DNA from: Helichrysum umbraculigerum | Lineage: Eukaryota; Streptophyta; Magnoliopsida; Asterales; Asteraceae | Direction of reading: 5' to 3' | Assembly: GCA_949592205.1 (NCBI GenBank) | Contig: CATIUR010000011.1 | Span: 2,046,001 to 2,110,000, forward strand | Length of the DNA: 64,000 nt | Shown: piece by piece, positions 44,661 through 56,354 of the stretch | How positions within the stretch are numbered: position 1 is the stretch's first letter | Layout: every line of letters starts with the position of its first letter | The notes under the pieces: model-generated | Databases searched by the model: none | What the model saw: only the letters and a program-made list of their open reading frames with translations | What the model was told of the DNA's origin: nothing | Program-made: the position numbers and the translations under genes

Positions 44661-46361
44661 CAGCAGCTTGGTCAAATAAGTCTTCAATTAGTCTTCATCA
44701 ACAAACTCTTTCATGTCTTTGACAATCAGAAACTTTCCCTTTGAGATAGCATGGTCTTCCAAGAAATCTTGATGTCCAAATTCATGTGACTGACACAAAT
44801 TTATCATACAATAAGATCTTCAAACTCAGTGACCATCTCTCAATCATCAGTAGCTTCTCCGATAGAATTATCTTCACAATCTTTGGAGAATAACCGACAT
44901 CCTTTACATCTTTAATATTTGACTTTAACAAGATATGTGATATTGAAGAAAATAACATAGAAATAAAATATTTTTAAATTTTTCTTTATAAATGAAAAGT
45001 AAAGAATGAAGATTAAAATAAATTAGGGATAGGATTGTTTTAAGTCTGCTTAGGGATCATATCAGTCCAACATGCAATTATTAGCAAATAGTAAGTGTTA
45101 TCTCGATTATCAGTACATTTGTCCACTTTAAATTTACTTAGCACATTTAATACACCTAGTATAAAAAATTATTTCAAGACGATTACTGGTATTGTTTTTC
45201 CACTTAAACATGTTACATCCGTGTCTGCGAGCTAACCTTTTATTGTTAGTATGAATATTTCACCGCGGTCCCCACCATAGACATACCCCTTTAGCCCAGA
45301 CAAGAACATAGTTTCCAAATTTAGAAAGAATATAAGAGAATAAATTTTAAGAATCAAACCAGCGGTGACAGGTCTGTACTTGTGTACAACAGAGCGACAT
45401 ACACTTGATTCAGGTTTAAGCAAAACCGATCGCAGTCAAACCAAACTTGATTTATTCAATTGGCGACCTTGACCAGTACCTTAAATATAAGACTTTGCAA
45501 GTACATTGACTCACGTTTGCTTAGTTTTGAGAGTAAGCTGAATTGAGACCAGGTCTACACTTACGTACAACAGAGGAAACAATCAGCAAACTCCCCCAAG
45601 AGATCTTAGATATACGATCCAAAAATTAGAAGTATGTCAAGCTACGCTAAGGAATTAAGACTTAGAGTCGTACATCACAAGGTGTTTACCACAAGATCAT
45701 AGACACGTATTTGAATTACTTCTTAATAACCCATAGACCGGTATGTATCATGCCTACCAATACATCATATGATGAAGATAATTTTCATAAAAACTGTATT
45801 AAGTATGCTAGATAAACCTACTGATACATCAAGGATAAACCTTAAAACTTCCATTTTGTGCATGTTCCCCGATGTACTATCATATCCCAAGTTGTTTTAC
45901 AGACACACAATCCAACATCTTTTCAAGAATTAAGAATCTTGCTGTTCACATTTCTGATCCAAATAATCAGAATTTTTAACTTTTAAAATTACTCCCCCTG
46001 AACAGCAGATTCTTATATTCAATTCAAAGATACTCCCCTTAAACACAAAACATATTTTTGTGTTTTTTAATTTTTGTTTAATTGAATAAATTTCGCAACA
46101 TTGCATTTCTTTAATACTAAAAAGTATAAAGAATGGCTATTGCACGAGTAACAAATAAAAATAGATAATTATCAAAATCACATATCAAGTCAAGTCAAAT
46201 GCCTTTTAGCACTTTTACCACCTCGTAACATCGAAAATCTCATCCATCCAATCATAAATAATCACATTGAAAAACAATCTTCCAACAATATCCACATCCA
46301 TGCAGTCACTAAAAATGTTAGCTTTCAATAACCTGACTGCACCACCACAAACAATTAAACG
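44661..46361 (-). other. Long 3' non-coding region of element F
   Basis: No coding sequence. It carries a set of short motifs shared in the same order with the 3' region of element G: ATGATAGTACAT (complement at 45872-45883), palindrome CATCATATGATG (45763-45774), a TAAGTCTTAA block (45655-45680), two TGTAC...GTACA hairpins (about 45555-45572 and 45375-45388) and ATGATCCCTAAGCAG (45048-45065). Confidence 0.7.
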
Positions 46362-46967
46362 TTAGTTCTTATGGGACACCCAAGCCTTAATTGACTTGGG
46401 TTGTCCATGGTCATCCATAATCATCACATCAATGAGTTTATGATATTTTAAAAACTCAGAGGATTTCATTGATGTGTTGTTTGTGGAATTGGGTTTCCAA
46501 ACCTTTGTAGGTTCAGATGAGCTGTTTTCAGCAATGTTGTGCTGTTGAACTTGAGGTTTACTAGGCACAACTTTGTTTACTCTAGCCGCGGGTTTTGGAG
46601 AAGAGGATGCATATCTTGATATAGGCGAATACGAAGCGCGCCTAGAAAACGATTTTGAATAAGAATTCCTAAAGGAGGAAGTTCTTGGCATCCCTCTACC
46701 AAATCTATCTAGGGATAATAACCGACAATCCCTAATTATATGTCCTTGTTGTCCACAATGAAAACAAGAACGTCGTTCAATGTACAACCTATTCCAATGA
46801 TTACCCACAAAAGGTTGAGGTGGAGAATGAACTGTTGGAAGCTTAGAAGACGAGGCATTTACAGGACGTGAACACTTATGTGTACACGTTGATGTAGAAG
46901 CCTCAGAAGTTGAACAAGTTGATGTTGAAGGTTGTTCACTTTTAGATTTTACACTTGAATCCTTCAT
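46362..46967 (-). CDS. C-terminal Gag part of element F (201 aa)
   Basis: Begins with an ATG overlapping the TGA of the upstream gag frame (ATGA) and holds the second half of a SIRE-type Gag: a Ser/Thr-rich linker, the CCHC knuckle CFHCGQQGHIIRDC at about residue 68, a basic Arg/Ser-rich tail and the end SIKAWVSHKN. That end corresponds to AWVPLDN at the end of element G's Gag, so the two proteins stop at the same point. Either a frame slip split an ancestral single frame here, or translation continues by frameshift or reinitiation. Confidence 0.75.
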   Translation of the reverse strand: MKDSSVKSKSEQPSTSTCSTSEASTSTCTHKCSRPVNASSSKLPTVHSPPQPFVGNHWNRLYIERRSCFHCGQQGHIIRDCRLLSLDRFGRGMPRTSSFRNSYSKSFSRRASYSPISRYASSSPKPAARVNKVVPSKPQVQQHNIAENSSSEPTKVWKPNSTNNTSMKSSEFLKYHKLIDVMIMDDHGQPKSIKAWVSHKN

Positions 46968-48661
46968 TTGATGTTGAACCCTTTTGGATTCATTTTCAAC
47001 CTTGTTTTTCCCTTTGTATTTGAAACCTTTACAGTTTCATTGGTAAGTATATGATTTTCTGGCTTTACATTAACTTTTTCAACTTTGATTTCAGTCTCTT
47101 CCGGTAGATCCTCTATCTCAACACCCTCCTCTACACTAACTGGAGGTGTACTATCAGACTTAACAAAAGTAGGCAAGGGATACTCTGTCCGTTTAGTTTT
47201 CTCCTTTGCCTGCCTTTTGGGATTGGATGTAGCTTCTTTAGACTTTGTAGCTGGCCATGATGAGTAGTCAGCCACAAGTTCTTCGGTGCCTTCCTTAACA
47301 GGCAGAGGATAGTGATTAGTAGGAGGTGGAACTGAGTTATACCCTATTCCGGCCTTACTTTTATCTGTCCTCTGCTTGTCAACGATTTCATCGAAGATCT
47401 TTTGAGAGTTCGAGAAACTTGTGATCCCCTTTTTAAAATTGTCAGACTCAGACTTTAGCTCAGAAAGTTCTTTATTCAACAAATCAATTTCTGTTAAATA
47501 ACTTTTAATTGCATCTTGTTGACTAAAAACTTTTGCTTTAAAAGTCTGAGTATCTAACTTATAAGCTTCAATCTGCTTATCATAAAGTTTTTCATTAGCT
47601 TTTAGAAACTTATTTGACTCAGTAAGTTTCTCGACCTTTTCTCGTAAGTCTACATAGTCTATTTGAAAACATTTTAAAGAAGCTTCCAATTTAATACAGG
47701 AGATACATGTAAAAGGTTTTTCAGATTCTGTTTCTACCTCATGTATCTTTGCCAAGAACGCACTGTGTTGAACCTTTTCTTGAGTCGCACTTGAATCAAA
47801 CATTCCCTGAGAATACACTGTCATCGCCTGTGATGTTGTGTTATTCTCTGGAGTCTTGGGAGCTGAAGGTGTAGTGAATCCAGATGAGGGATATTTTTCC
47901 TTCTCACATTCTTTAGCAAAGTGTCCATGAATCTGACAGATTTTGCATTTCACCTTGCTTTTATTAAAACCAAGACCTGTATCACCATCATCATCCAGGT
48001 CTTTTCTACCCGTTCTTTGAAGAAACTTCTTGGTTCTTTGGGTTATCATGGCCATGCTCCATTTGATGTCCATATACTCCAAATCATCAGAATCGATCTG
48101 TTCAAAGTCTTCCTCAGTGAGCTGCAAAGTACTAGCCTTCTTGGAAAGAAAATTCTCATAACAATTGAGGAAAGCTGTAAAGATTTTAGCATGTTCCTCA
48201 GTAGACTTTGAAGGAGCGGTATGAGAAGTATAGGAAGTGCCAGTAGAAGTAGATGCAGCTGAGTTGGAAGTAGATCTGGAAGTATCATGTAGACTAGGAA
48301 TTTGAATATTTACCTCTGACTTCTTTTCCTTTTGATCGTAAGCTGCTATTAGAACATCCCATAAACCTATAGAAGTTGCTTGATCTTTAAATTTATCAAT
48401 CACAACTTCTGGCAAGCACTTGGTAATCATCTCATATGCTCTATTGTCTTTATCAAACTCATCGCGTTCCTTGACTGACATTTGTGCTCTTGACTTAAGC
48501 ACCCCATCAAGTCGTGGTTGCTCATATCGATCAATGGTGTTAAACCAATGCCACACGTTTGGATCTTTGTATCCAATGAATTTGCATGCGTTGTTCTTCC
48601 AATTAGCAAAATCACTATAGAACAAGGATGTAGAAGGAGGCACTTTGTTACCAGATGCCAT
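46964..48661 (-). CDS. Gag of copia element F, main part (565 aa)
   Basis: SIRE-type Gag. Residues 1-115 contain the N-terminal retrotransposon gag domain (FADWKNN-like start, WFNTIDRYEQPR, AYEMITKCLP). A Ser/Thr-rich linker follows, then a conserved segment with DSDDLEYMDIKWSMAM near residue 200 and the knuckle CKICQIHGHFAKEC near 237. A long coiled-coil-prone region spans about 325-435, then a charged tail. Domain order matches element G's Gag. Gag assembles particles and binds element RNA. The start is the first ATG of the frame, downstream of a GCGACGTCGC-rich leader. Confidence 0.85.
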   Translation of the reverse strand: MASGNKVPPSTSLFYSDFANWKNNACKFIGYKDPNVWHWFNTIDRYEQPRLDGVLKSRAQMSVKERDEFDKDNRAYEMITKCLPEVVIDKFKDQATSIGLWDVLIAAYDQKEKKSEVNIQIPSLHDTSRSTSNSAASTSTGTSYTSHTAPSKSTEEHAKIFTAFLNCYENFLSKKASTLQLTEEDFEQIDSDDLEYMDIKWSMAMITQRTKKFLQRTGRKDLDDDGDTGLGFNKSKVKCKICQIHGHFAKECEKEKYPSSGFTTPSAPKTPENNTTSQAMTVYSQGMFDSSATQEKVQHSAFLAKIHEVETESEKPFTCISCIKLEASLKCFQIDYVDLREKVEKLTESNKFLKANEKLYDKQIEAYKLDTQTFKAKVFSQQDAIKSYLTEIDLLNKELSELKSESDNFKKGITSFSNSQKIFDEIVDKQRTDKSKAGIGYNSVPPPTNHYPLPVKEGTEELVADYSSWPATKSKEATSNPKRQAKEKTKRTEYPLPTFVKSDSTPPVSVEEGVEIEDLPEETEIKVEKVNVKPENHILTNETVKVSNTKGKTRLKMNPKGFNIK

Positions 48662-48982
48662 TTCCGAATTTTCCCTCCAAAACCGAATTCAAAAATTTCA
48701 AAAAAATATCCGAGTATAGCGAAACTTTTTCGACACTAAAATGAAGCTATTCTAAGCCTAAAAACAAAATTTGAAATTACAAAATTTTTCGCGTTTTTCC
48801 CGCCAAAATTTCGTCCGAAAACGTCAAAAACTGCCCGGGTAAAATGAAACTTTTTCCAGACTAAAATTGAACAGTTTTAAGCCTATGGAAAATTTTTGAA
48901 AACGCAAAAAAATTTCAGAGTTTCCCGCCAAAAAATTGAACAGTTTTAAGCCTATTGAACAATTTTTTTTTTTTTTTTTTTT

Positions 48983-49220
48983 ACGAATCTAGAAGGTAGT
49001 AACGTCGCACTGAACGTCGCAGAAACTAGCGACGTCGCACGCAATGTCGCAAGGACCACTTAAGGTCAAAATAACGACGTCGCTAACTACGTCGCAAGAC
49101 CACTTAAGGTCATAATCGATAACGTCGCAAGCGACGTCGCAGGTGAGGTCGCAAAATCAAGCGACGTCGCACCTGACGTCGCAGAATTTAGCGACGTCGC
49201 AGCTAATGTCGCAAAAACGC
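48983..49220 (-). repeat. GCGACGT-rich leader cluster of element F
   Basis: I count about ten ACGTCGC words (plus strand), many extended to the palindrome GCGACGTCGC, plus near matches, between PBS and gag. Two copies of ACCACTTAAGGTCA are interspersed (near 49047 and 49090). A T tract of about 20 lies next to it (48963-48982). Confidence 0.85.
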
Positions 49221-49447
49221 GACTGAGCAGCTCCAAAACCCTAAAAATCGAAAATTTCTGTAAACCTAATGAACTTCGAATGACGATCGACGAAGTAGCC
49301 CATAATTACCCTTTTAGAAACGATTTCTTCAACCAACAAATCCCTAATAAGCGATTAAAATACCAAAACACCAAAATCTAAACCGAAAACGTTCAAAAAC
49401 ACGATCCGAAACCGACGAATCCTTGATTCTACGGCTCTGATACCAGT

Positions 49448-49892
49448 TGAAAGTCCCGTACTCGTGGGATCTGATCGGATCGTTTAACTAATTGTAAGCG
49501 CGGAAATCAAACAATCAATAACAAACGTTTTCTATAAGCTTTTGTATATATTCACAATTGAATCATAAAGCTTTGCAATCACCAAACACAGACTTTCGTT
49601 TCTCTCCTCTCTATTCTCTCAAATTCGGCTCTCTCTCTCTAATCACAAGTCCAACACGCTAACCCTAAAACTAACTTATAACTCGCTATTTATATCGACC
49701 CTATTGGGCCCTGCGACGTTAGGCCCAACGTCGCAGGCCCAGCCCATTACGACATAGCCAACGTCTCATCTCTATGTATGTTCTATATAATTACTTTTCG
49801 TTTACACACTGAACACTATACATATGCAGACTAATTGACTTTAACAATTACAATAGTTTGGCCAACTGACTGACACACAAAATGCACCAACA
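49448..49892 (-). repeat. 5' LTR of element F, 445 bp
   Basis: Near-identical to 44203-44647. Flanked on the right by GCGTC and on the left by the PBS (49433-49445). Confidence 0.9.
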
Positions 49893-49897
49893 GCGTC

Positions 49898-51171
49898 ACT
49901 TAGGGTTTAGGTGACACTCAGGTAGTGTCGCATAAAGTGACGGATTCAGATCTAATGGCGTCACTTGTGTAAGTGACGCATAGAGTGCGACACTTAAGGA
50001 AGTGTCGGTTGTAAGCGTCGGTATAAGTGCCATGAGTCACTAAGGTTAGTGACGGGTGAAAATCAGTTCTCGATTATAGGCGTCACTTAGACAAGTGACG
50101 CTCGGAGTGTCGGTTTGGAGTGACGAATATTGAATTTGCGACACTTAGGCAAGTGTCGGGAAAAGAGGGTTTTATGCGGCACTTGAGCAAGTGACGCAAA
50201 TTTAGGGTTTTATGCGTCACTCAATGCGACACTTAAGTGACGTATGAAGTGACGCTATACTGGATCTGGCTATGCGACACTTAAGACTGTTCGACGGATT
50301 TTGAGCCAAAACGAGTTTTTCCGGTTTCCGTTTGGTCCGATTCTCTTACCCAACCCTTATATGGACATTTCAAGTTTATATAAACAACCACAAGTCTAAA
50401 ATATTTAAAAATCGAAGAGTTGCGGGATTTGTCGGAAACTTACAAAGTATCAAATCAAGAATCCGAAAAGATAGAGTTGTAGATCGTGATGTTGTGGTCG
50501 TTTTTCTCCAAAGGGCCGAGATGATCCGAGTGCGTTTTGTGATGTTATTTTGATGATTTATGAGATGGTGGTGGTTTGGTGATTTAGAGAGAAAAGAGAG
50601 AGAAAAGAAAGATGGTGGTGATGATGAATGAGGGAAGGAGGGAAGAAGGGTGGGGTGTAGGTGAAAGCCTCACCCTTTTTCAGTCCGCGTGTTTGCTCCG
50701 TGCGGTGTTCGTTTTCCCGATTATTTAAATATTTAATTATTTATTTTACACTTTTAAACATACGTTTTAAAATACAAATATTTATTTAATATTTTTCTCG
50801 AAGTATTTCATTGAATATTAATAATCGGGTTTAAAATAAAATCTTTAATTTGTTTGCGCGTTTAATATTTGGTCGCGTAGAAGTTATCTGTACGATACGA
50901 AATAGGTTTGTAATATTATTAAAATAACCTCTTGAATGTAATATCGTTATTAAATAATGTCACGTTATTTAATAAATTTGGTCACCAACGTCCGTATTAA
51001 TTGAATTGAAATCCATTCGATTTGAGATTCGTACGATTTAACCAAATCTCATAATCGTATATATTCGTCAATATATATTTCGATACATTAATTAGCCTAA
51101 CACAGAACTAATTACATGTATTAACAGAGGATTATGCACTAATCACTAGTCCTAAGTTGGCGGGTGTTACA
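49898..51171 (-). repeat. Solo LTR E, second part
   Basis: Continues E after F's target duplication. It holds the rest of the GTGACGC/GTGTCGC cluster (49898-50280), a TC-rich leader (complement of 50560-50640), a hairpin (50660-50674), the AAACGAACACCGCACGG box (complement, 50699-50715), the ACGGACGTTGGTGA box near 50990 and the terminus GTTACA. Confidence 0.85.
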
Positions 51172-51497
51172 AAAAAGGATGAAGAAAAAGGCCAGAATGA
51201 GAACGTACATAGAGAGTCAGGGGTAGAAGACAAACAAAAATGAAACTGAAGAAGCATAACAAAGCAGATAACCGAGTTACTGGATATTTTGGGCGGTGCA
51301 ATTAGTTGCAGATAAACCAATCAAAGATGAAGGCGTGATGTTGATAACAATAAAATTTTAAATTTATAATGATAGCCCTCAAGCTTACTATAGAAGTTAA
51401 ATGGGAAATATTGGAGAATGGAAAAGAACTAATTTAATGCAAAACGTTTTTAATCGGGTATTAACTCAAGATTTCGAAAACCGAATAAATCATTTAT

Positions 51498-53315
51498 TGT
51501 AACATCCTCTCTTTTGGTCCGGTAATTTCTAATTTTAAATAGATATATTTAATCGTATTAGAAATTATCTGATATTAACTGTTTATTTGCGAAACTTAAT
51601 TAAATAAGCCTCAGGACTTATTGTGTTTAGTAAATTATTGATTGATTTAATTTACTATAGTTGACGGTGCAATAAAAGAAGTTTCTCGTAAATGGTTTTT
51701 AGGTACCAGGCAATAGATTGAAAGGGGTTTAGTTTTAAGTCGATACGGGTCGGTGTAAAATCTTAACCGCCTTAAATATTTCCTTTTTAGGAAAGTTTTA
51801 CACTTTCCCTTTTTGGAAACCATAAACCCTAAAGCTAAAAATCTTTAAACCCTTAACCCTTGCAACCAAAGAATTAAAACAAGTGATTTTGAGTTGATTT
51901 GATTTGGATCTTAGCTAGTTTACATCATCATCATCATCTTGTAAACATCTAATTTGGTAAGTTTTGATTATTGTTAGTTCATAGTTTGAATGATTAGGTG
52001 TGTTGATGATCTTGATGTTATTACATGTTATAACATGTTTAGATGATGCCATATGATCAAAAACATGTTGCTGTAGTCGTAGTTGTGGTTACTTGGTTTG
52101 TGGGTTACTTGCTGAGTTTATGCCATGATCGACCTGGGTATCCTCTGTTCGCCAGTTGAAGCCGGCGGCTTCCCTTAGAAGCCGGCGGCTTGCCTTTGAA
52201 GCCGGCGGCTTCACTCAAACGGCTTTAATTTCTGACCTCGGGTACAAGATGGTATGGTGCAGGGTGGCTGGAAGCCGGCGGCTTCCTTAGGAAGCCGGCG
52301 GCTTGGGTGGATTTTGCAGCATATGTTTTGTTTAACTTTCAAGACTTGCCTTAACTTGTTAATTGCCATGTAATATGTACTTATTGAACGTTAATACATG
52401 ATAAGTGTTATATGATGAGTACTAATACATAATTAGGAACTTGTAATTGCAATGTGAATTGTGTTAAGTTCCTATTGATCTAAGTTGATACACAACAAGT
52501 GCTTATGATCTTGGTACTAACTTCTACCTGATTTATGATTCTCAGATAAGCAAAGAGCTCAGCGAGATAAGACAGCTGAGTAAGTGAAACGAGATAATCA
52601 GGTGAGTGGATTTGAGACTCACAGTTTGATTTGGTTGTGTCAGTTTGATTTCAATCAGTAATTATAGGATTACTATTGATAGTATGTTAACCTTGAAATG
52701 ATATGCCATTTGACTGGTTGTTTGATAAACATTGAATTGAAATGTATAATCCAGAGGTCAACTAGATTGTTGGTTGGACTTGATTGCTAATGTTGGTCAA
52801 CATAGGGTTGCGTACATGTGTTGATGGAGATTAGCATTTAGTTAGCGGTTAATCACTGTTTTGGCCTACAGTTGGTTTAAGTGTTCTGATGGGGCCACCC
52901 GGAACAGGGTCTCTAGGAACCACCGTTCCTCTTGACGATATTTGTTGTATTATTGATTGTGAACAGATTCTTAGCTAAATTGAATTGTAGTTGATAATTC
53001 ATTCACTTAGCTTTGTGCTAATCCCTCAAATTACTTCCTGCAGGTGATGTATATTATGTGGGTAGTCAGGAAGGATGTTTTGGTGCTGGGAATGTTTGAA
53101 ACTTGTAACTCTGATCCAGTTTGTAATAAATAATGTTTTATAGCATGTAATGCCCCGGGTTTGTAAACATGTTAACTATGTTTGTTTAATAGTTAAACAT
53201 ATTGTATAAAGGTTTGCAAAAATTTCTAGCAGGATTCTAATAGAATATGTAATTTCAAGTATTCGCTTCCGCCAAACTTAATATTATATTGTTGTATTAA
53301 ATGAGGGGCGTTATA
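51498..53315 (+). repeat. Gypsy-like LTR H, followed by PBS
   Basis: Begins TGTAACATCC and ends GGGGCGTTATA (terminal CA changed to TA). It is followed after three bases by a PBS TGGTATCAGAGC (53319-53330) and about 70 bases of leader before LTR J. It contains five copies of AAGCCGGCGGCTT (52159-52304). Only a 5' LTR and a stub of the internal region are in the window. Confidence 0.65.
52159..52304. repeat. Five copies of the inverted word AAGCCGGCGGCTT in LTR H
   Basis: Copies start at 52159, 52179, 52199, 52272 and 52292; three then two are spaced exactly 20 bases. Each is a 6-bp inverted repeat around one central G. The position within the LTR resembles that of the GCGACGT and GTGACGC clusters in the other LTRs. 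Confidence 0.9.
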
Positions 53316-53398
53316 AGTTGGTATCAGAGCTATAGTTTGGGGCAATTGAATATGATTGTATGTTCAATCCTAAACTTTGATAGTGTTGTGTCAAACAT

Positions 53399-55770
53399 TG
53401 TGACAACCGTTAATTTAGGACTAGAATTTAGTGCCTAATCAAGTTTTAATACATGTAATTAGTTCTGTGTTAGGCTAATTAATGTATCAATTATTATATA
53501 TATTGTTGAATATATATCTACAGTTATGCGATTTGTTTAAATCGTACAAGTCTCAAATCGAATGAATTTCGATACAATAAATACGGACGTTGGTGACCAA
53601 TTTTATTAAATAATGCTTTTATGTCAAAAAATATTATTATTATAATATTTCGTATTCATTCGTATCGTACAATCAGAAAGTTACACAATTTAAAATGTAA
53701 AACGCGCAAACAAATTAACTTACCCTTTTTATAATTCAAATATAAAGTGATTAGTAAAATATTTAAATAAAATATAGCGTAATAATTTGTATTTTAAAAT
53801 GTACCAATTAATATTTAAAATAATTATTTAACGTTTAAACGACGGAGCAAACGAACACCGCACGGAGCGGAAACGCGGGGCGAAAATGGGGGCTTAACCT
53901 CCCATCCCCACCCACTTTTCTTTCATTCTCATTTCTATCTCTCTCTCTCCTCCATCTTTTTCTCTCAACTTTCATCACCACCAAATTCTCACAAAATCAC
54001 AAAGTAAACACATTAAACGACTTCAAAACACTATACCCCTTTGGAAATAAACGACCACCTCGCGACGATCTACAATCCTACCTTTCCGGAATTTCATTTC
54101 GGCGATTTGTAAGTTTCCGACACAACTCCGAAAACTCTCGTTTTTAAGTTTTATAACTTGCTAGTTGTTTGTATAACCTTGTAATGTCCTAAAATGGGTT
54201 GGGTAAAAATATTATGCCGATCGATGGCCGGAAAACGCGTTTTTGGAGTTGAAACTCCGATCAGACCCCGTACGTCGCATTTGGCCTGGAGCAAATGCGA
54301 CGCAGCGACCTACGTCGCACTATATCCCCAACGTCGCATATAGTGACGCAGCGACCTACGTCGCACTATAACCCCAACGTCGCACTTAGCGACGCAGACC
54401 CTTACGTCGCAGAAATCAACTACGTCGCCTATAGCGACGTCACGTACAACGTCGCATTAAATTGCGAAAGTCGCACATAGCGACGTCATGCCCAACGTCG
54501 CAGTCCGGATCTGCGACGTAGCATCCTACGTCGCACAAAACAGAATCTTCAAACCTCCAAATTTTGAAGTCAAAGTTACTGTTCAAAAAAGTCAAATTTA
54601 CTGTAGCAGTACTGTAGCAGTACTGTAGCAAAGTCAACATTTTAGAATTATTATTATTTCAACTAAATCACCAACGGGCCGTACACATTTTCAAATACAC
54701 AATTGAATCAACTAAGTCATAGTAACTTAGATAATTCAATCAAACAAGTCGTTGTAACTTGTATCAACTTATTCCAAACAAGTCGTAGTAACTTGTAACA
54801 AAACAATCAACCAAATCGGGGTAATTTGGACATCAAGTTAAGCAAACAATTTCAATGGTAGTCTTTCGAGATACCGGTACAATTAATAACAATTCAAGTG
54901 TCGTGGACACATTCAGGTTTCAAGTCTTTGGACACCAACACACTGCTAATTACTTCAAGTTTATTAAGTTAAACACATCAGGAATCAGGTGAGTTTCATA
55001 GCCCCATTTTCACTATTTTACAACTAGGGGTGTGATATTACTACTCGATTTTGTTTTACAAGTAGAACGCAAGTGCCAAACTTCAAATACTACATGAGTT
55101 TCAAGCTAATCAATTTAAAAGTCCTCTATAAGCATAGTCTCTAATATTTTAGCGTGAATGTTAGTATATGATATCATATGGGATTGACAATCCTCATCCG
55201 GGTTAGCACGCACTAACCGGTCAAACGGATGTATTAGCATTTGGGAAGACGAGTGTTGATTAGGCACTCGTAGGAGGCATTTCAAGTTAGGTTTCCTTAA
55301 GTGGGCCTGACAAATCAAGTTAAGCTCAGACTATGTGCTCATGGACAGTATAACTTTTATTTTGCTTAATTGCATTTTAAATTCAATATAAATCTTGCGG
55401 TTCTGACAACTATAAATTGACATACAAACCTGTGAGCTCACCAGCGTTTTCGCTGACCCATTTTAGTATTTATCACAGGTACCCAGCAGTAGGTTGACTG
55501 CACAAGCAGGGATTATTAGCTCGAGTCAGCATACATACAACTAGAGATTGGATTGCATTATTATATTTTGTAAAAGTAATTATGCTATGTAATCTCTCAA
55601 TTTCAGGAAACGAGCTAATGTAACAATATTTTGATGTAAACATTAACTTTATCTATACAAGTTTAAAACGACGCATATAGTGGTCGTTCATTATATCTTG
55701 TGTGCTTTGTATATTGATTAGTGACACCCAAATCAAGCTTCCGCAAATCATTAAATTTGGGGGTGTCACA
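53399..55770 (+). repeat. Gypsy LTR J (2372 bp), followed by PBS
   Basis: Begins TGTGACAACC and ends GGGGGTGTCACA, followed by a PBS (TGGTATCAGAGCC, 55774-55786). It carries the standard gypsy LTR modules: ACGGACGTTGGTGA near 53583, AAACGAACACCGCACGG at 53849-53865, hairpin TGGGGGCTTAACCTCCCA (53887-53904), TC-rich tract and a TACGTCGCA cluster (about 54270-54535). The flanks (AACAT and GATTG) do not form a target duplication, so it is a 5' LTR, not a solo LTR. No gypsy coding sequence follows; copia sequence begins within about 20 bases of the PBS. Confidence 0.85.
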
Positions 55771-55896
55771 GATTGGTATCAGAGCCTGCAATACGAACAT
55801 ATTCGTTGTTAGTAAAATAACACCGTATTGAGGGATTCCGCACCTTAATACTACAGATAACGAAGTTATCGATCCTAAAACTAGGGGACTTACATC

Positions 55897-56354
55897 TGGT
55901 ATCAGAGCTTTCGGGCTAGATACGAGTGTGTTCGTGAGTTTTAGTTTATTGCGTTTTTGATTCGGGTCGTTTTTACGTGCATTATTGCAATACTAACGAT
56001 CAAAATCATTCTCTGGAAGTTTTAGGGTTAGTTTACAGTCGAATTTCTCAGTTTCGTTCGTAAAAATACCTTAAAATTCGTTTTTCGGGTTTAACAGCCG
56101 TTTCGCGAGTCGAGATTAGGGTTCCAGCGTCGCCTGCGAACCGAGTTGAACTAGCGAGTCGAACTGAGGCTTGCAAGTCGAACCGAGATCTCTCGCGAAT
56201 CGACATCACTTGCGAATCGACATCTTTTAGCAATCCGAACTGAGGCTTGCGAATCGACAAATTCTGCGAGTCGAGCTGAGATTGCGAGTTGAGCTGAGTC
56301 TTGCGAGTTGAGATTTCTGAATTCGCTGAAACAGTTTAATTTTACGTTTTTAAG
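55897..56354 (+). promoter_or_regulatory. PBS and repeat-rich leader of element G
   Basis: PBS TGGTATCAGAGC (55897-55908). From about 56103 to 56315 the leader is a degenerate tandem array of GCGA(A/G)TCGA words separated by GCTGAG-like spacers. The gag ATG is at 56355. Confidence 0.75.

Larger units (their letters stand above)
44203..49892 (-). mobile_element. Copia element F, SIRE-like, non-autonomous (gag only)
   Basis: LTRs of 445 bp at 44203-44647 and 49448-49892 differ at about five bases by eye. The target duplication is GCGTC (44198-44202, 49893-49897). The PBS is at 49433-49445 (initiator tRNA-Met) and the polypurine tract (complement of ACTCCCCCTTG) near 44649-44660. Internally only gag is present; no protease, integrase, RT or RNase H. 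It must depend on proteins from a relative such as element G. Confidence 0.9.
42873..51171 (-). mobile_element. Solo gypsy LTR E, interrupted by copia element F
   Basis: The LTR begins TGTAACACCCCC (42873) and ends GTTACA (51171), with target duplication AAAAA on both sides (42868-42872, 51172-51176). No internal gypsy sequence is present, so it is a solo LTR formed by LTR-LTR recombination, about 2.6 kb without F. It shares the GTGACGC/GTGTCGC cluster and end sequence with element A's LTR. Confidence 0.85.

Noticed and set aside
45232..45423. 63-codon minus-strand ORF in the 3' region of F, considered as an envelope-like ORF
   Set aside because: Too short, no signal peptide or membrane segment I can support, and the same region in G has no matching frame.
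53399..55770. LTR J as a solo LTR
   Set aside because: The five-base flanks AACAT and GATTG do not match, and the right flank is a primer-binding site.
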